Part shown: piece after piece, positions 10,701 through 21,645 of the stretch
How positions within the stretch are numbered: the stretch's first letter is position 1
Layout: each line of letters opens with the position of its first letter
Assembly (NCBI GenBank): GCA_019775845.1
Contig: JADQAV010000002.1
Span: 1,922,001 to 1,986,000, forward strand
Length of the DNA: 64,000 bases
Direction: 5' to 3'
Origin: Myrmaecium sp. VS I D KN 1
Lineage: Eukaryota > Ascomycota > Dothideomycetes > Valsariales > Valsariaceae
The notes under the pieces: generated by a model
Told to the model about the DNA's origin: nothing
The model's database searches: none
What the model saw: only the letters and a program-made list of their open reading frames with translations
Program-made: the position numbers and the translations under genes

Positions 10701-13700
10701 ACACTGCATGGATTGGGGCGGCTTTCTGCATCATTTGGTTTATTTTCGCCAACCGTGAGTGCCTTCCCATATTTTAGATTTCGCCTTCTAACTCTTAGCC
10801 TAGTTATCGTCTTGAACATGTTCATTGCTGTGATTCAAGAGAACTTCGATGTGTCGGAAGATGAAAAGCGATTGCAGCAGGTCAAGGCATTTTTGCAGCA
10901 GAAGGAGCATGGTGTCTCGCAGAGGTACGGAATCCACTTACTAATTCACTAAGACTATGTACTAAGCTTTGGTCAGCAACCTCTCGCTCTCAACTATTTT
11001 CAAGTTAGGGGGGTTTAGTGGTCGACGTAGGGACCCCTTGGATTTTGGTTCAGCAGCTGCGGAAATGCTACTCAAGGACGCTGTTGTCAGAGACTTTCTA
11101 GATGAGCATGGGGACGGCCATCAGCTTCACGAGGAACCTCCCACCCTACGCCCTGCCCCCACGGTGGTTTTCACTGGCACTTTGTCATCGTGGTGGGGCC
11201 GGATGATCCGCAAAATAACCCACAGGGAGCCGAATCCGTTTTATTCACATATCAAGTTCTCACGCGCGTATGAAGACCTGGATGTCAAGACAATGGCAAA
11301 GGAGGCAGCCACTGCGCAAGAGCTTCGGAAACGGGCCCAGAGAGAGTATCTGCGCAAGCATCCGAACTATAACGTTTCGCTATTCTTATTCAAACCGGAC
11401 CATCCGATTCGACGGATTTGTCAAAGGGTTGTTGGCCCCGGACGTGGTGGGGAACGTATTGAAGGGGTCGGTCCCTCGGTTCCGGTGTGGTATACTTTCT
11501 CTGCATTCATATACGCGGCAATCGTAGCAATGGTGCTGCTTGCATGCGTGACCACGCCGTTATACCAGAGGGAATATTTCCTAACTCACGACTTCAGCGT
11601 GAAAAACTGGTTTGTGTTCACGGACATGGGTTTCGCGATTCTCTTCACCGTGGAAGCGATTATCAAGGTCATCGCAGATGGCTTTTTCTGGACGCCCAAC
11701 GCTTACTTCCGAGGTTCTTGGGGTTTCATCGATGGCATCGTGTTGATCACTCTTTGGATCAATGTAGCAACGTCGTTATACAATGAGGGAGAGATCTCAA
11801 GGGCCGTGGGCGCTTTTAAGGCCCTGAGAGCATTGCGACTGTTGAATGTGAGCGACAGTGCGCGCGACCACTTTCATTCTGTCATCGTCCAGGGCGGTTG
11901 GAAGGTTCTTTCCGCGGCCTTTGTGTCACTCAGCCTTCTCTTCCCTTTCGCCATTTATGGCGTCAACCTTTTCGCCGGCAGATTCGAGTTCTGTAACGAT
12001 GGCGACTCTGGCATTACGGACCTCAACAACTGCGTCGGAGAATACAACAGTACGCCGTTCGCCTGGGACGTCCTAGCCCCTCGTCAAGTCTCGAACCCTT
12101 ACTATGATTTCGATAATTTTGGCGACTCGCTTTTCATCCTTTTCCAGATTGTCTCTCAAGAGGGATGGGTGGATGTCATGGCGTCGGCCGAGAGTGTCAC
12201 CGGAGTTTTCACTCAACCGCGAGAATTTGCATCACAGGGCAACGCGATCTTTTTCGTCATCTTCAACTTGCTTGGAGCTGTCTTCGTGCTGACGCTCTTC
12301 GTGTCCGTCTTCATGCGTAATTACACCGAGCAAACGGGTGTTGCCTACCTTACTACTGACCAACGATCTTGGCTGGAGTTGCGGAAGTTGCTCCGCCAAG
12401 TCTCCCCATCGAAGCGGCCTTCCTCGACGAAGAAACGAGAAACATGGGAAGAGTGGTGCTATCGGCGCGCTGTCCGGAAGACCGGACGCTGGCACAAGTT
12501 CATCACGCTTGTTCTTATATTCCACGTCGTCCTGCTATGCCTTGAATTTTACCCGGAGCCAATCTGGTGGGAACGCATGAGGGACGCGCTATTTTTTCTC
12601 CTGACCCTCATTTATATCGCGAATGTTGTCATTCGCATCATAGGCCTTGGCTGGACGCGCTTTCGGAAGAGCTCGTGGGATGTTTACTCACTGTTTTCCA
12701 TCTTCGGCACATTCGCTACTACCATCCTGGTCTTCACGGATTTTTATGAGAGTTTATACGTCCAGTTACACAAGCTCTGCTTGGTATCAATCGCCCTCCT
12801 CCTCATCCCGCGGAACAATCAACTTGATCAACTGTTCAAAACGGCAGCAGCGAGTTTCACGTCAATAGCCAACCTCCTTGCCACATGGTTTGTGCTGTTC
12901 CTCGTGTACGCCATCGCATTGACGCAGACGTTCGGCCTGACAAAGTTCAATGAGAATGAGAATGGCAATCTGAATTTCCGCAGCGTCCCGAAGGCGCTCA
13001 TCCTATTATTCAAGACCAGTATTGGCGAAGGCTGGAACCAAATCATGGAAGATTATGCTGCAGTGAAGCCTCCATACTGCGTAGTCGGACAAAGGTATTT
13101 TGATGGCGATTGCGGAAGTCCAGAATGGGCGAGGGCACTGTTCATCTCTTGGAACATCCTGAGCATGTATATCTTTGTCAACCTGTTCGTCTCTCTCATC
13201 TACGAAAGCTTCAGCTACGTGTATCAACGTAGTAGCGGGTTGTCAATCATCAGCCGGGAGGAGATCCGCCGCTTCAAGCAGGCTTGGGCAGAATTCGACC
13301 CGCATGGTACAGGATACATCTCGAAGGAGGCTTTTCCCCGTCTACTTGGGGTGAGCATGCTATTTCCCTCCTCTTTTCCCTACGAATGCGCACGGCTAAC
13401 TGTTCTCAGGAGCTTTCGGGTGTCTTCGAGATGCGGATCTATGACGGCGACTTCACTGTGAATCGACTGATCGAGGACTGTAGCATCAAACGCCGGGACT
13501 CTGAACTTCCTGTCGAAGGCCATGAGCAGTCACCAGATATTGACATAGATCTCCTCAATAGGCGCTTAGCGGATCTGCCCGTACAGGAAATTCGGCGACG
13601 AAGACAACGTATGAACATCTTTTACGAGGAAGTCCTAGTCTCCAGTGACCCGGACAAGGGCATTGCCTTTAACTCACTTCTTATGATCCTTGCGCATTAT

Positions 13701-14433
13701 AAGGTCATCAATGACAACAAAAGCTTGAGGTATGTCATCATAGACGTCTTTGACAAGGCTGCAAGGCTAATTCAATTGCCCGATAAGATTGGAGGAGTTC
13801 TTGCGCCGACGAGCGAGGCTTGCTCGAGTGGAAGAAGCGGTGCGCCGAAGCGTCGTTATAGGCTTCTTTGACACGCTCTACTGGTCGCGGCAATTCCGCA
13901 AATACAAGGAAGCCAAGAGCCAAGGCCGCATGACTGCAATCCCTCAGTTCACAGTCCCTGAGATCTTCGTCGACGATGAAGACATCACGGACGCTGGGCG
14001 CGCGCGCGGCAGACGCTCCCGTGAATCCTCAAGACCGTCGCCGCCCTTCTGGTCGATCGACTTGTCGGAGAACAGGCAGCGCGGGTCCAATATTAGCAGA
14101 TCTCGCTCTCCGCCTTTCTTCGACCTCGGGTCGAGAAGTCGTTCAGGCTCGATACAGTTCACACCACAGGATTCGCCGACCCGTGCAACCTTCCGCGGGT
14201 CTGAGACCGGCAATCCGGACTGGCAACTCGCCCAAGCACTGGGCGCCAGTGGCCACCTCAGCGAGCCGCCCAGCCCTCTCGAGCCCGGTGCCGCGAACAA
14301 CCCAGAGGCAGGTCGCAGCAGCCAGAACAGCGCCACGGTCAGTGCGCTGGACGTGGAGAACTTCCTCGACAACTCGGCCTGGGGAGAGAGTATCAGACGG
14401 AGTTTCACGATGCGACGACAACCAAGCAAGTAA
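7763..14433 (+). CDS. cch1: Cch1 high-affinity calcium channel, alpha-1-like subunit (5 exons)
   Basis: Exons are 7763-10754, 10804-10924, 10977-13350, 13410-13729 and 13788-14433, giving 2150 residues. The start is ATG 7763; the frame above it has no ATG. After a Ser/Pro-rich cytosolic N-terminus of about 355 residues come four repeats of six helices, the layout of voltage-gated calcium channel alpha-1 subunits. The four pore loops carry N695 (SSNTW), E963 (SSENW), E1433 (SQEGW) and E1722 (IGEGW), i.e. the NEEE selectivity filter known from fungal Cch1 rather than the animal EEEE. The S4 helices have few regular Arg/Lys repeats, most degraded in repeat IV (about LCLVSIALLLIPRNN). An EF-hand-like segment (FDPHGTGYISKEAF) lies near residue 1815 before a Ser/Arg-rich tail. 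Cch1 works with Mid1 in the plasma membrane for calcium entry under stress, pheromone or low calcium; mid1 is not in this window. Confidence 0.97.
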
Positions 14434-14707
14434 AGCATGGGGATGGCGTGACAAGGGGATGTTTCCCCGCCATCATCAGATGCAGAGGCAGTCTCTAAGT
14501 CTCTTGCACGGCCAGCATTCCGTGACGTATCTCCCGCCCTCCAATACTCTGCAGCCCAAGGGGACACCGAGGCAGCAGCCAGCCTTGCTATCCTTCATAG
14601 GCTTCTTCTAGAACTCCATACGCGCTTTTTACCATCATGAGTGTGGGTTCCGGGATGGGTAGCCAACAAGAGGTGAGCGACATCCGAAGACAGGGACCGA
14701 TGGTGAA

Positions 14708-14732
14708 GGGGGGGGGGGGGGGGGGGGGGGNN
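14708..14732. other. Poly-G run followed by NN (assembly ambiguity)
   Basis: Twenty-three consecutive G bases at 14708-14730 are followed by two undetermined bases, the only N positions in the window. Such a run is a typical place for sequencing slippage or a collapsed gap, so its true length is unknown. Confidence 0.9.
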
Positions 14733-15602
14733 GCATAAGGCTATCGTATCAGCTGCATCTGCTGGTCACGGAGATGCGGGAGACGAGGGGGAACAGTACA
14801 GCATGGTGGCGTTTTGAACTCGGATGGGATCACCGAGGTTAATTCTTCCTTTCTTCGTTCTTTCTTTTTCTTCTTTCTTTCTCAGTTCTCCGACATTTGT
14901 GGGGCGTTCATTGCGTATCGATTTTGGGAGGAAATGGGGCGCATGAGCATTTGAACATCGTCATTCTCTTCTCTTCTCTTTTCCTTTCCTCGTACTAATC
15001 CTGGGGATTTGTTTGTTTGTTGTACAGATAGAGACGAACGAGGGGCAAGGCAAGCTGGACAACGACGATGAGAGTGCATAGCGTCGGCGTTTTCTTTTCA
15101 CTTCTTTTCTTTTTTCTTTCTTGTTTTTTCGCCGGAGTTAAAGTTCAATCCATAGAGAAAATGCCAGAGCTCTTACAAGCTGTAAGTTGAGAGTACATAC
15201 GTCCTGTGTGAACTCGCATAGCGTTCGAGTTGAGAACAGTAGGTTTCCCGCTCATGCGCGTCAGTCTAAACTCCCATTGGTACCGTGGGAGAGATTTCGG
15301 TTTCATTCTGCAGCATTCTTTTCACATCATCACATGCTGCTGTCGCTATTATTGTCGTCGGGGCTGTCGTGAACGCGTCTCCGTTCATCCAATCAATCAA
15401 GTCTTGATCTTCTTGTTCTTTTCTGCCACTTCGCGTCAGCGGAAGGGATTCACTGGATTGGGCTGCCTTGCTCGCTCGTCCGATCGCTCGCTTCGCGCGC
15501 TAGTGCCACGTCCGCCCCCCACCCTTCCCCCCGGTTCGCGTCGCGGCAGCGGATGAAACTGGCTGTAACGTCCCGTCTGCGATCGAATTGCTGGACCTTT
15601 TG

Positions 15603-15628
15603 CCCCCCCCTGGGACTACGGGGGGGGG
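15603..15628. repeat. Perfect C8/G8 inverted repeat
   Basis: Eight C (15603-15610) are followed by TGGGACTAC and a run of nine G (15620-15628), so the segment can fold into an eight-pair GC hairpin with a nine-base loop. It lies in intergenic DNA with no gene nearby. A run this simple may also be a replication-slippage product. Confidence 0.6.
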
Positions 15629-15877
15629 ACGTGTTTCAGCGTGAGCGTCATCGTTATCGTCACCATCGTCATCCTCGCGTCGCGTCGCTGCCGGAGCCCT
15701 AGGACCAAGGTATTATAGAACAGGATACTGTATATATCTATGGAAGATATAGTACCGTGCCGGATGTTCGGTACATCGCCCCATTCGCGTTCACGCGTCA
15801 AACTCAAAGGCGACGTGCTTGGGAATTTAGGCAGTTACCTACTAGGAGGCTAGGGAGCGGAGCGTTGACAAGCGGCA

Positions 15878-15906
15878 GGGGAAAGACGAGGGGGAGGGGG
15901 AGGGGG
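15878..15906 (+). repeat. G-quadruplex-like G-run tract
   Basis: Four G runs of 4, 5, 5 and 5 bases (15878-15881, 15890-15894, 15896-15900, 15902-15906) are separated by loops of 8, 1 and 1 bases. This fits the usual sequence pattern for an intramolecular G-quadruplex (with one slightly long loop). It lies about 1 kb upstream of the small gene at 16934. Function is unproven. Confidence 0.45.
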
Positions 15907-16933
15907 AGAGGATCCGCAAGGGGGCTTGCAGGGATACCGGCGTGGCAGGGGAGGCAGGGTGGTGGGTAGAGCGGGACAGGCACGGCATGTGCGTATGGTA
16001 TTCACGTATTCCTGAATTCATCCGATCCGCACTCACGAACATCTCACGGTTCGACAAGTTGTTGGCACGCCCGTCGTCGCAAGCCGCTTACCAAACCTTG
16101 GGCTTCCCCACCGCCATCCGCTTCGCTTTGCTTTGCCGATCCATCATGGTAGCCACCACCACCACCACCGTACGCTTCTTTCCCCATCCAGCGCGATCTC
16201 CTGTCGGTAGGAGGAGGAATGGACGAACGAGGAGGCAGGTCCTGCTGTAAAACAGCTTGGTAGTTACCTGAACGAGTAATCGCCTTAGTAGCAGTTTCCC
16301 ACACCCTGAGATTCGCCCTCACAATCCCTCCCGTGCCTTCCCCATTCCTTCCTTTCTCCATCCGGACTTGGCTCCCCGCTGCTCGGACCATTCTTTTATC
16401 ACCTCACCTGCCCCAGCTCACTCTCCTCTCTTTTCCTCTCTCCCTCCCTCACGCACACCCCAAACGCCTTAACTCCCCGCCTTTCCCTCCCTCCCTCACT
16501 CTCTCTCCACTCTCTCTCCACTTCAACTCCGGACCCATCTCTCCTGGCATCGCGCCTCGACCAGCTCTCACCTGTTCCGCCCAACAACCTCACCCTCACT
16601 TCCATATCCAAGAGAAGCGTTCGTAGTTGCTGGCCTAACTCGAACCGGATCTGTCCATTCACTGGCCTTTGGCTCCTTTCACGCACTTCATTCTCTCAGC
16701 TGCGTGGTTCCACTCTTTAACGTGAACAGCTGGGTCTGCTTCGCTCCCCTCGTTTGAAAGACTCCTTCGGAGCCTCAAAATTATCGGATACGGTTCTCAG
16801 CGGTTTAGGCCGTCTAAGCAAACATCTTCAAGAACGTCAGATCGCCCTCCGTAAACGGGATCGCAAGGCACTCCAGGACCAGCACCCTTGTATCTACGCT
16901 TCCGGCACCCAAGTCATTCCACGCTCGACCAAG

Positions 16934-17314
16934 ATGCACGCCCCCAGGCTTCGTCTACGCACTTCTTTCCAGCGCATCAGGACCCGCCTTGGAACTTCCC
17001 CATCCAGCTCGCGGAGCTCCTCTCCTAGCAATTCCAGCGGTCGCCGTGGGAGCGACTACCATCATCATGGTCTGTCGCCGACGTCCTCCACTTCGCCGCT
17101 CTCCGCAGGCTCAGACGGCACTTATATGACAGGTAGCTCTACCACCTCGTCCGTCAACGCTATCCTCATGCTCCGCCGTAAGCCAAGTACTCTGGACGTG
17201 GAGCTTGAGGAAGAGAGGCGATGGTTTGGAGAACGGTGCGTCGGCGTTATGGAGCCTCGTCCAGCCATGGGAGCAGCGCCACTGCTAGGAATGATGGAGG
17301 TGTTGCAGGAGTAA
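16934..17314 (+). CDS. Small Ser-rich fungal protein, function unknown
   Basis: The start is the ATG at 16934, giving 126 residues; the frame continues upstream to a non-ATG codon at 16754 but that part is probably leader. The N-terminus is strongly basic (MHAPRLRLRTSFQRIRTRLG), followed by a Ser-rich middle, a His cluster and an acidic patch (ELEEERRW) before a conserved-looking end with EPRPAMG. Small proteins with a basic Arg-rich start, a Ser-rich middle and a C-terminal EPRP motif are familiar to me as hypothetical proteins of filamentous fungi, but this is recall and I cannot assign a function. There is no signal peptide or membrane span. The long CT-rich leader upstream suggests an expressed gene. 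Confidence 0.65.
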   Translation: MHAPRLRLRTSFQRIRTRLGTSPSSSRSSSPSNSSGRRGSDYHHHGLSPTSSTSPLSAGSDGTYMTGSSTTSSVNAILMLRRKPSTLDVELEEERRWFGERCVGVMEPRPAMGAAPLLGMMEVLQE

Positions 17315-18911
17315 CGATTCCGATATGCCACCCTTCTTGACCCGGACCCAAATGAGCCTTCCCTCCGAGAGGGCTGCAGGTCAAGTTGACATGATGGACA
17401 CGACCGGATATGACATTGAGCGTTACGTGCCACCAAGACGGAGTCCACGCGTTCACCACATAGCTTGGGCCTCACAATCCTTTATCCGGTGGGATTTGCG
17501 AATGAGACAATGAGGGGGGTCCAGACTACGTTGCTAACCCTCTCATGTCTTTGATCTGACATGTTTTTGTCTTTCTCTTAGGCGAGCTTTTTTTATACTT
17601 CGTCACGTTCCTTTTTCTACATTATACCCGCCCCATGTTTGTTTGAGGTGGAGAAGTTCTGGCTTAACAAGTCACAGAGATTTTGAGATTTGCAAGGGGT
17701 CCATCGGTCACATATATGTTTCATGAATATACTGAGGATATGAATTCAAGAAAACCAAGATCAATCTCCTTACCTTTGAGAACCCAAATCAACATCGAAC
17801 ACCGGGTTGAGCAGGGGTTTGAGGCAGGCTAAATTGACAGTTTCCATCAAACGTCGGGCCGTTTCACTTCACGATTCGAATAGATTAGCGGGATCGAGTG
17901 CTAGTGACAGCGAAATCTGGTAAGGGCCGAGCTGGCAATGAGCAAGGATGAAGACAGCGCTGGACTATCTAGTAGCTACTGGGTGAGCATCCATAATGTC
18001 TCCGATTAGCAGATACCTAGCAGGTCTTCAAGATAAAAGTTTCTTCGGTGTCCTCGTGTGAATTCTGAATTCTCTTAGACCCTGCATTCTCGGTGGGAAT
18101 AGTTATGCCTGAGATTTCAGTCATGAAATATTCTTGCTTGCAAGTGATCGCGGAATTTAGCGGATTTTACCGTAACTCGAAAAAAACTGGGTTAGCAGGG
18201 GAATAGCCAGAAGATCTATATAAAAGAACCACGCAGCGCCGCCACGTAACGACGTAAATCTATAAAATATATAGCTTAAAGTATATAATAAGAAAAGGCG
18301 TATCTTATAATATAGAATTTATATATAAAAAAGTAGAGATTATAATAATATTCTTAAAAAGGAGTTTTTTCTTATTTTTTACCCCTTAAAATTATAAGAT
18401 TCTTAAATACTCTTTTTCTTTATAATAATAAGAGGAGAACCTTTATAAAATCTATATTTAAATAAACGGCTTTTCTTATTCTATACTTTAAGCTATATAT
18501 TTTATAGATTCATATCGTTACGCGGCGGCGCTGCGTGGTTCTTTATATCGATCTTCTGGCTGTTCCCCTGCCTAACCATTTTTTCGAGTTGCGGCAAAAT
18601 CCGCTAAAATCCGCGATCACTTGCAAGCAAGAATACCATTAGTCAACTGGGCGACGTGACTGCGCGAGGGCAATTTACGCGTGGGGCGCGTCCAGCGACT
18701 ACGCCCGCCGCTGGCGGTTCCCCGGTCCAACTTTGCTAGCTCTCAACATGCTGCTGCCCGGCCTGCTGCAACACCATCGACGCCGGCAGCGTCCACATTC
18801 CTTGACAACCTCGACCGATTAATACGTACGAAGTGCTGACGGACTGCACGAGCATCCACCACCCTCCGGACCCATTTCGAGAGATCGGGGCCTTTGCTAC
18901 TCCCCCGAACG
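17315..18911. other. Intergenic region carrying a MITE insertion
   Basis: 1.6 kb between two plus-strand genes. The left 0.8 kb shows nothing beyond a probable 3' region of the small gene. A 503-bp inverted-repeat element sits at 18131-18633, after which the sequence turns GC-rich into the dpb4 promoter and leader. Confidence 0.6.
18131..18633. mobile_element. MITE, TA-flanked, long terminal inverted repeats (Tc1/mariner-type)
   Basis: The left end TTCTTGCTTGCAAGTGATCG at 18131 is mirrored by the right end CGATCACTTGCAAGCAAGAA ending at 18633. A TA dinucleotide flanks both sides (18129-18130 and 18634-18635), the target duplication typical of Tc1/mariner and pogo/Fot1 elements. The inverted repeats run at high identity for about 160 bp per arm (through the AACCACGCAGCGCCGCC block and the TTAAAGTATA block) and then decay, so nearly the whole element is an imperfect palindrome. 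The core (about 18250-18480) is very AT-rich and has no open frame, so it is non-autonomous and would need a transposase from elsewhere. The arms differ at scattered positions, many C/T or G/A, consistent with age or mild RIP-type mutation. Confidence 0.88.
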
Positions 18912-20025
18912 ATGCCCCCCCGCAAAAGCAATGCTTCCGCCGTCGACGGGGCGGAAGAGGTGCCCACGATGCCCCGAGATGCCTTGAGCGTGGAGGTCAG
19001 TCACACTCGCTGCGGATTGCCCTTCTCCGTACCGCGGTAGCTTTTTTTTCCTTTGGAGGGCGGCGCGCTCAGTCCAGGCATTGCAGGACCTCAGCCTCCC
19101 CCGCACGATGGTGCAGCGACTGGCCCGGGGCGTGTTGCCGGCCAACATGGTCATCCAGAAGGACGCGCTGCTGGCCATGTCCAAGAGCGCGACCGTCTTC
19201 GTGAATTACCTGGCCTCGCAGTGAGTTCGACACCAGACGGTTCCCCCCCTCTGCACGCACACACGCGGCGAGATTCACTGATCCGGTCCCGAGCGCAGCG
19301 CGAACACGAACGCCGCCAACTCGCACAAGAAGACGATTCAGCCGAAGGACGTGCTTGAGGCGATCAAGGAGTTGGAGCTGGAGCAGTTCCTGCCCCGGTT
19401 GGAGATTGAGCTACAAAGTCCGTTGTCACCATCCCTCCCTCCCTCCCTTTCTTCTTTCCTTCCTTCCTTCCTCTCTCCACACTTCTTTTTCTTTCCCTGT
19501 CCGCCTCGCGCGGACGAACCCGATTGCCACTGTCTTCTAACGCGAAACCTCGCAGAGTTCACATCGATCCAGTCCGACAAGCGGCACTCGTACCGGCGCA
19601 AGGTGCGCGAGGGGAAGGCGGCAGTCTCCGGGAAGGATGACACGGCGAACGAGGGCGGGGACGACACGATGCTCACGGTCGACTCGGAGACGGCAGCTGC
19701 CGGCTCTTCCAAGACGAACGGCCAAGGCCACGCGAAGGACGATGGGGACGAGCCGCCGGCGGCGAAGCGGGCGAGGAGATCACATGGCGGCGGGGCCACC
19801 AGCGCCGACGAGCCGGAGGATGACGACGCTGATATGGATGAGGGTGCGGATGAAGGGGAGGAGGAGGAGGATGCTGAGGAAGAGGAGGAAGAGGAGGAGG
19901 AGGAAGAAGGAGAGGGGGAGGAAGAGGACGGCGCGGAGGGTGAACACTTGAGGGAAGATCCGCTGGAAACGAGGGAGGAGGACGAGGAGGAAGGAGAAGG
20001 TAGTGAGGGCGAGGAGAGTGATTGA
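18912..20025 (+). CDS. dpb4: DNA polymerase epsilon subunit Dpb4 (histone fold; 4 exons)
   Basis: Exons are 18912-18995, 19087-19220, 19299-19417 and 19556-20025, giving 268 residues. Residues about 29-115 form a CBF/NF-Y type histone fold: LPRTMVQRLARGVLP, then VIQKDALLAMSKSATVFVNY, and further on KKTIQPKDVLEAIKELE, which is the helix order of Dpb4/POLE3. Such a subunit pairs with Dpb3 in DNA polymerase epsilon and, in several species, with the ISW2/CHRAC remodeller in the nucleus. The C-terminus is a long, almost purely acidic Glu/Asp tail encoded by GAG/GAGGAG repeats (19855-20020), with a short basic KRARR patch before it. Acidic tails are usual in this family, but this one is long. The MITE lies 280 bp upstream of the start codon. 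Confidence 0.9.
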
Positions 20026-21645
20026 CGCAGATGATCCATGAGGTTTCTGCATGCCTATATAATTCCCCCACGTCCGCTCTGCCCCGTTTTCGTTCATGGC
20101 GTTTGAATCGGTCTGGATATAGGGGCGTTCCTTATCACGTTTGGAGGGAACGAAGGAAAGTTTTTTTTACTTTTTGGCCCTTTTGTTCAACATGAAGGAG
20201 ATGACGATGCCGACGCCGCCGGCGACGAAGAAAAAGCTCGGTTTCGATCTCGTGCATTTGCGGCGCGACTCTCTTTCTCTTTTTTTCCTCTTTGCGGGAG
20301 GGAACGAGACTGATCTGATGGGAGATACGATGAAGAATATATCCATGTCGGTCGTCGGCTCTGCGCGGCTTCGGATGAGTTGGTTCGATCAGACCCGTCT
20401 TTCCCTCCCGTCATCTATACTACATCTACTTACATATAGTTATGAGAGGAGATTTGGGTTGATATATGATAAAGATCGGGTTGGTACCTTAGTAGCTAAG
20501 TACTGGTACGGTGAATAGTCATGCTTCGCGCGGGCTGACTGTAAATTATAAATGTAAGGCTATTTACTACTGTACCTAGATATATACGCCGTTTTGAGCA
20601 CTACTACTACATGACTATACCTAGCGCCTCACCTAAGGTCCTGCTTGCCTTGCGACAGGCTATGGGATCGTGCCTCCCCTCTCGGAGGCCTCCCGCTCCC
20701 AACCTATCCGCCGCGCTCGGGTCAATCCTGGATCGGCACGTAGCACCTATCCCAAAGAGGACACCCCTTATACACACGGCTCAGAGGGTTCCAGCAGGTC
20801 GACTGGAATGGTGTCAGATTGGATGGTAGTTGTTGTTGTTCGATCCGTTTCGCGCCATGATTCCCGAACAAGACAAGGCTCTCTCCAGTTGCGTCCCGGT
20901 CCTCCTCCATCCTGCACGGAGTGTGTTACGGCTCCTGCTAATTCTTTCCTCTGTTTTATTCTGTTTCTTTAATGCTTATCTGTATTTGGGCATTGAATAT
21001 ACTGTATCTCTATCTCTTGTCCTGCTTTCTTGTCTTCCCTACTAAGTGTTACCTTGGACTTTCTAGATACCTGTTATACGCTGTCCTCGTTTCCATCGTA
21101 GTCGGAAGTTACCTATCCTGGAATATCACCTACCAGCAAAGCAACGAGCTGGTAGCGGTGAGCACGGAAGAGCGGGAGATCGACAAGAAGAGCAAGGGAG
21201 AAGGAAAAGGGGGAGCCGAGGAATTCAATGAGGGAAGAAAGAAAAGACGTGCGACACCTCTTCGTATTTTCTTTTCTTAGCAGCCCGGCGCCAGGATCAT
21301 CCTCTGCGCAGCACAAGACCACTGCCAGAACTTACCTTACCCACCACCCACCACCATTCGGCCTCTCGTGTCAGCAGCAATGGAAGCCGAGAGAGGCTCG
21401 TAGCTGTCCTTCGTGATGATGTCGTCGTCGCTCGTGCTTGCTTTGTTCGCCACCTATAGCCCGCTGTCGCTGCTATTTACGCCCTTTCGATTCCACTCCC
21501 TACCTTAAATATCGAGGGCCCATCTATAAACCACTGGTTTGACAACCGTACCATTCGCGATTTTCAGTCTCTTCAGCGCCATCAATCAGCTTACCGTCTC
21601 CGTACTACCACAACCCATCAAGCCTACCGCTCCGATCCGTTCACG
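20026..21645. other. Intergenic region, nothing supported except a TATA box
   Basis: 1.6 kb between dpb4 and the NIS1-like gene. Open frames are short and without motifs. AT-rich patches and short ACTACTAC repeats occur around 20590-20620. A TATAAA box near the right end belongs to the next gene. Confidence 0.5.
21525..21530 (+). promoter_or_regulatory. TATA box of the NIS1-like gene
   Basis: TATAAA lies 116 bp before the ATG at 21646, leaving room for a leader of about 85 bases. Strong TATA boxes are usual for fungal genes encoding highly expressed secreted proteins. Identified by sequence only. Confidence 0.5.

Larger units (their letters stand above)
14434..16933. other. Intergenic region with homopolymer runs and CT-rich leader
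   Basis: 2.5 kb without a supported gene. It holds a G run with two N bases (14708-14732), CT-rich tracts around 14840-14890 and 15100-15130, a C8/G8 hairpin (15603-15628), a G-rich tract (15878-15906) and, from about 16300 to 16560, a strongly CT-rich stretch that looks like the leader of the next gene. Short open frames here have no coding character. Confidence 0.5.

Noticed and set aside
18131-18633. Possibility that the inverted repeats belong to a retroelement end
   Set aside because: The repeats are inverted, not direct, and flanked by TA, which fits a DNA transposon MITE.
19338-20039. 233-codon Ser-rich minus-strand frame
   Set aside because: Antisense of the GAG/GAGGAG repeat of dpb4.
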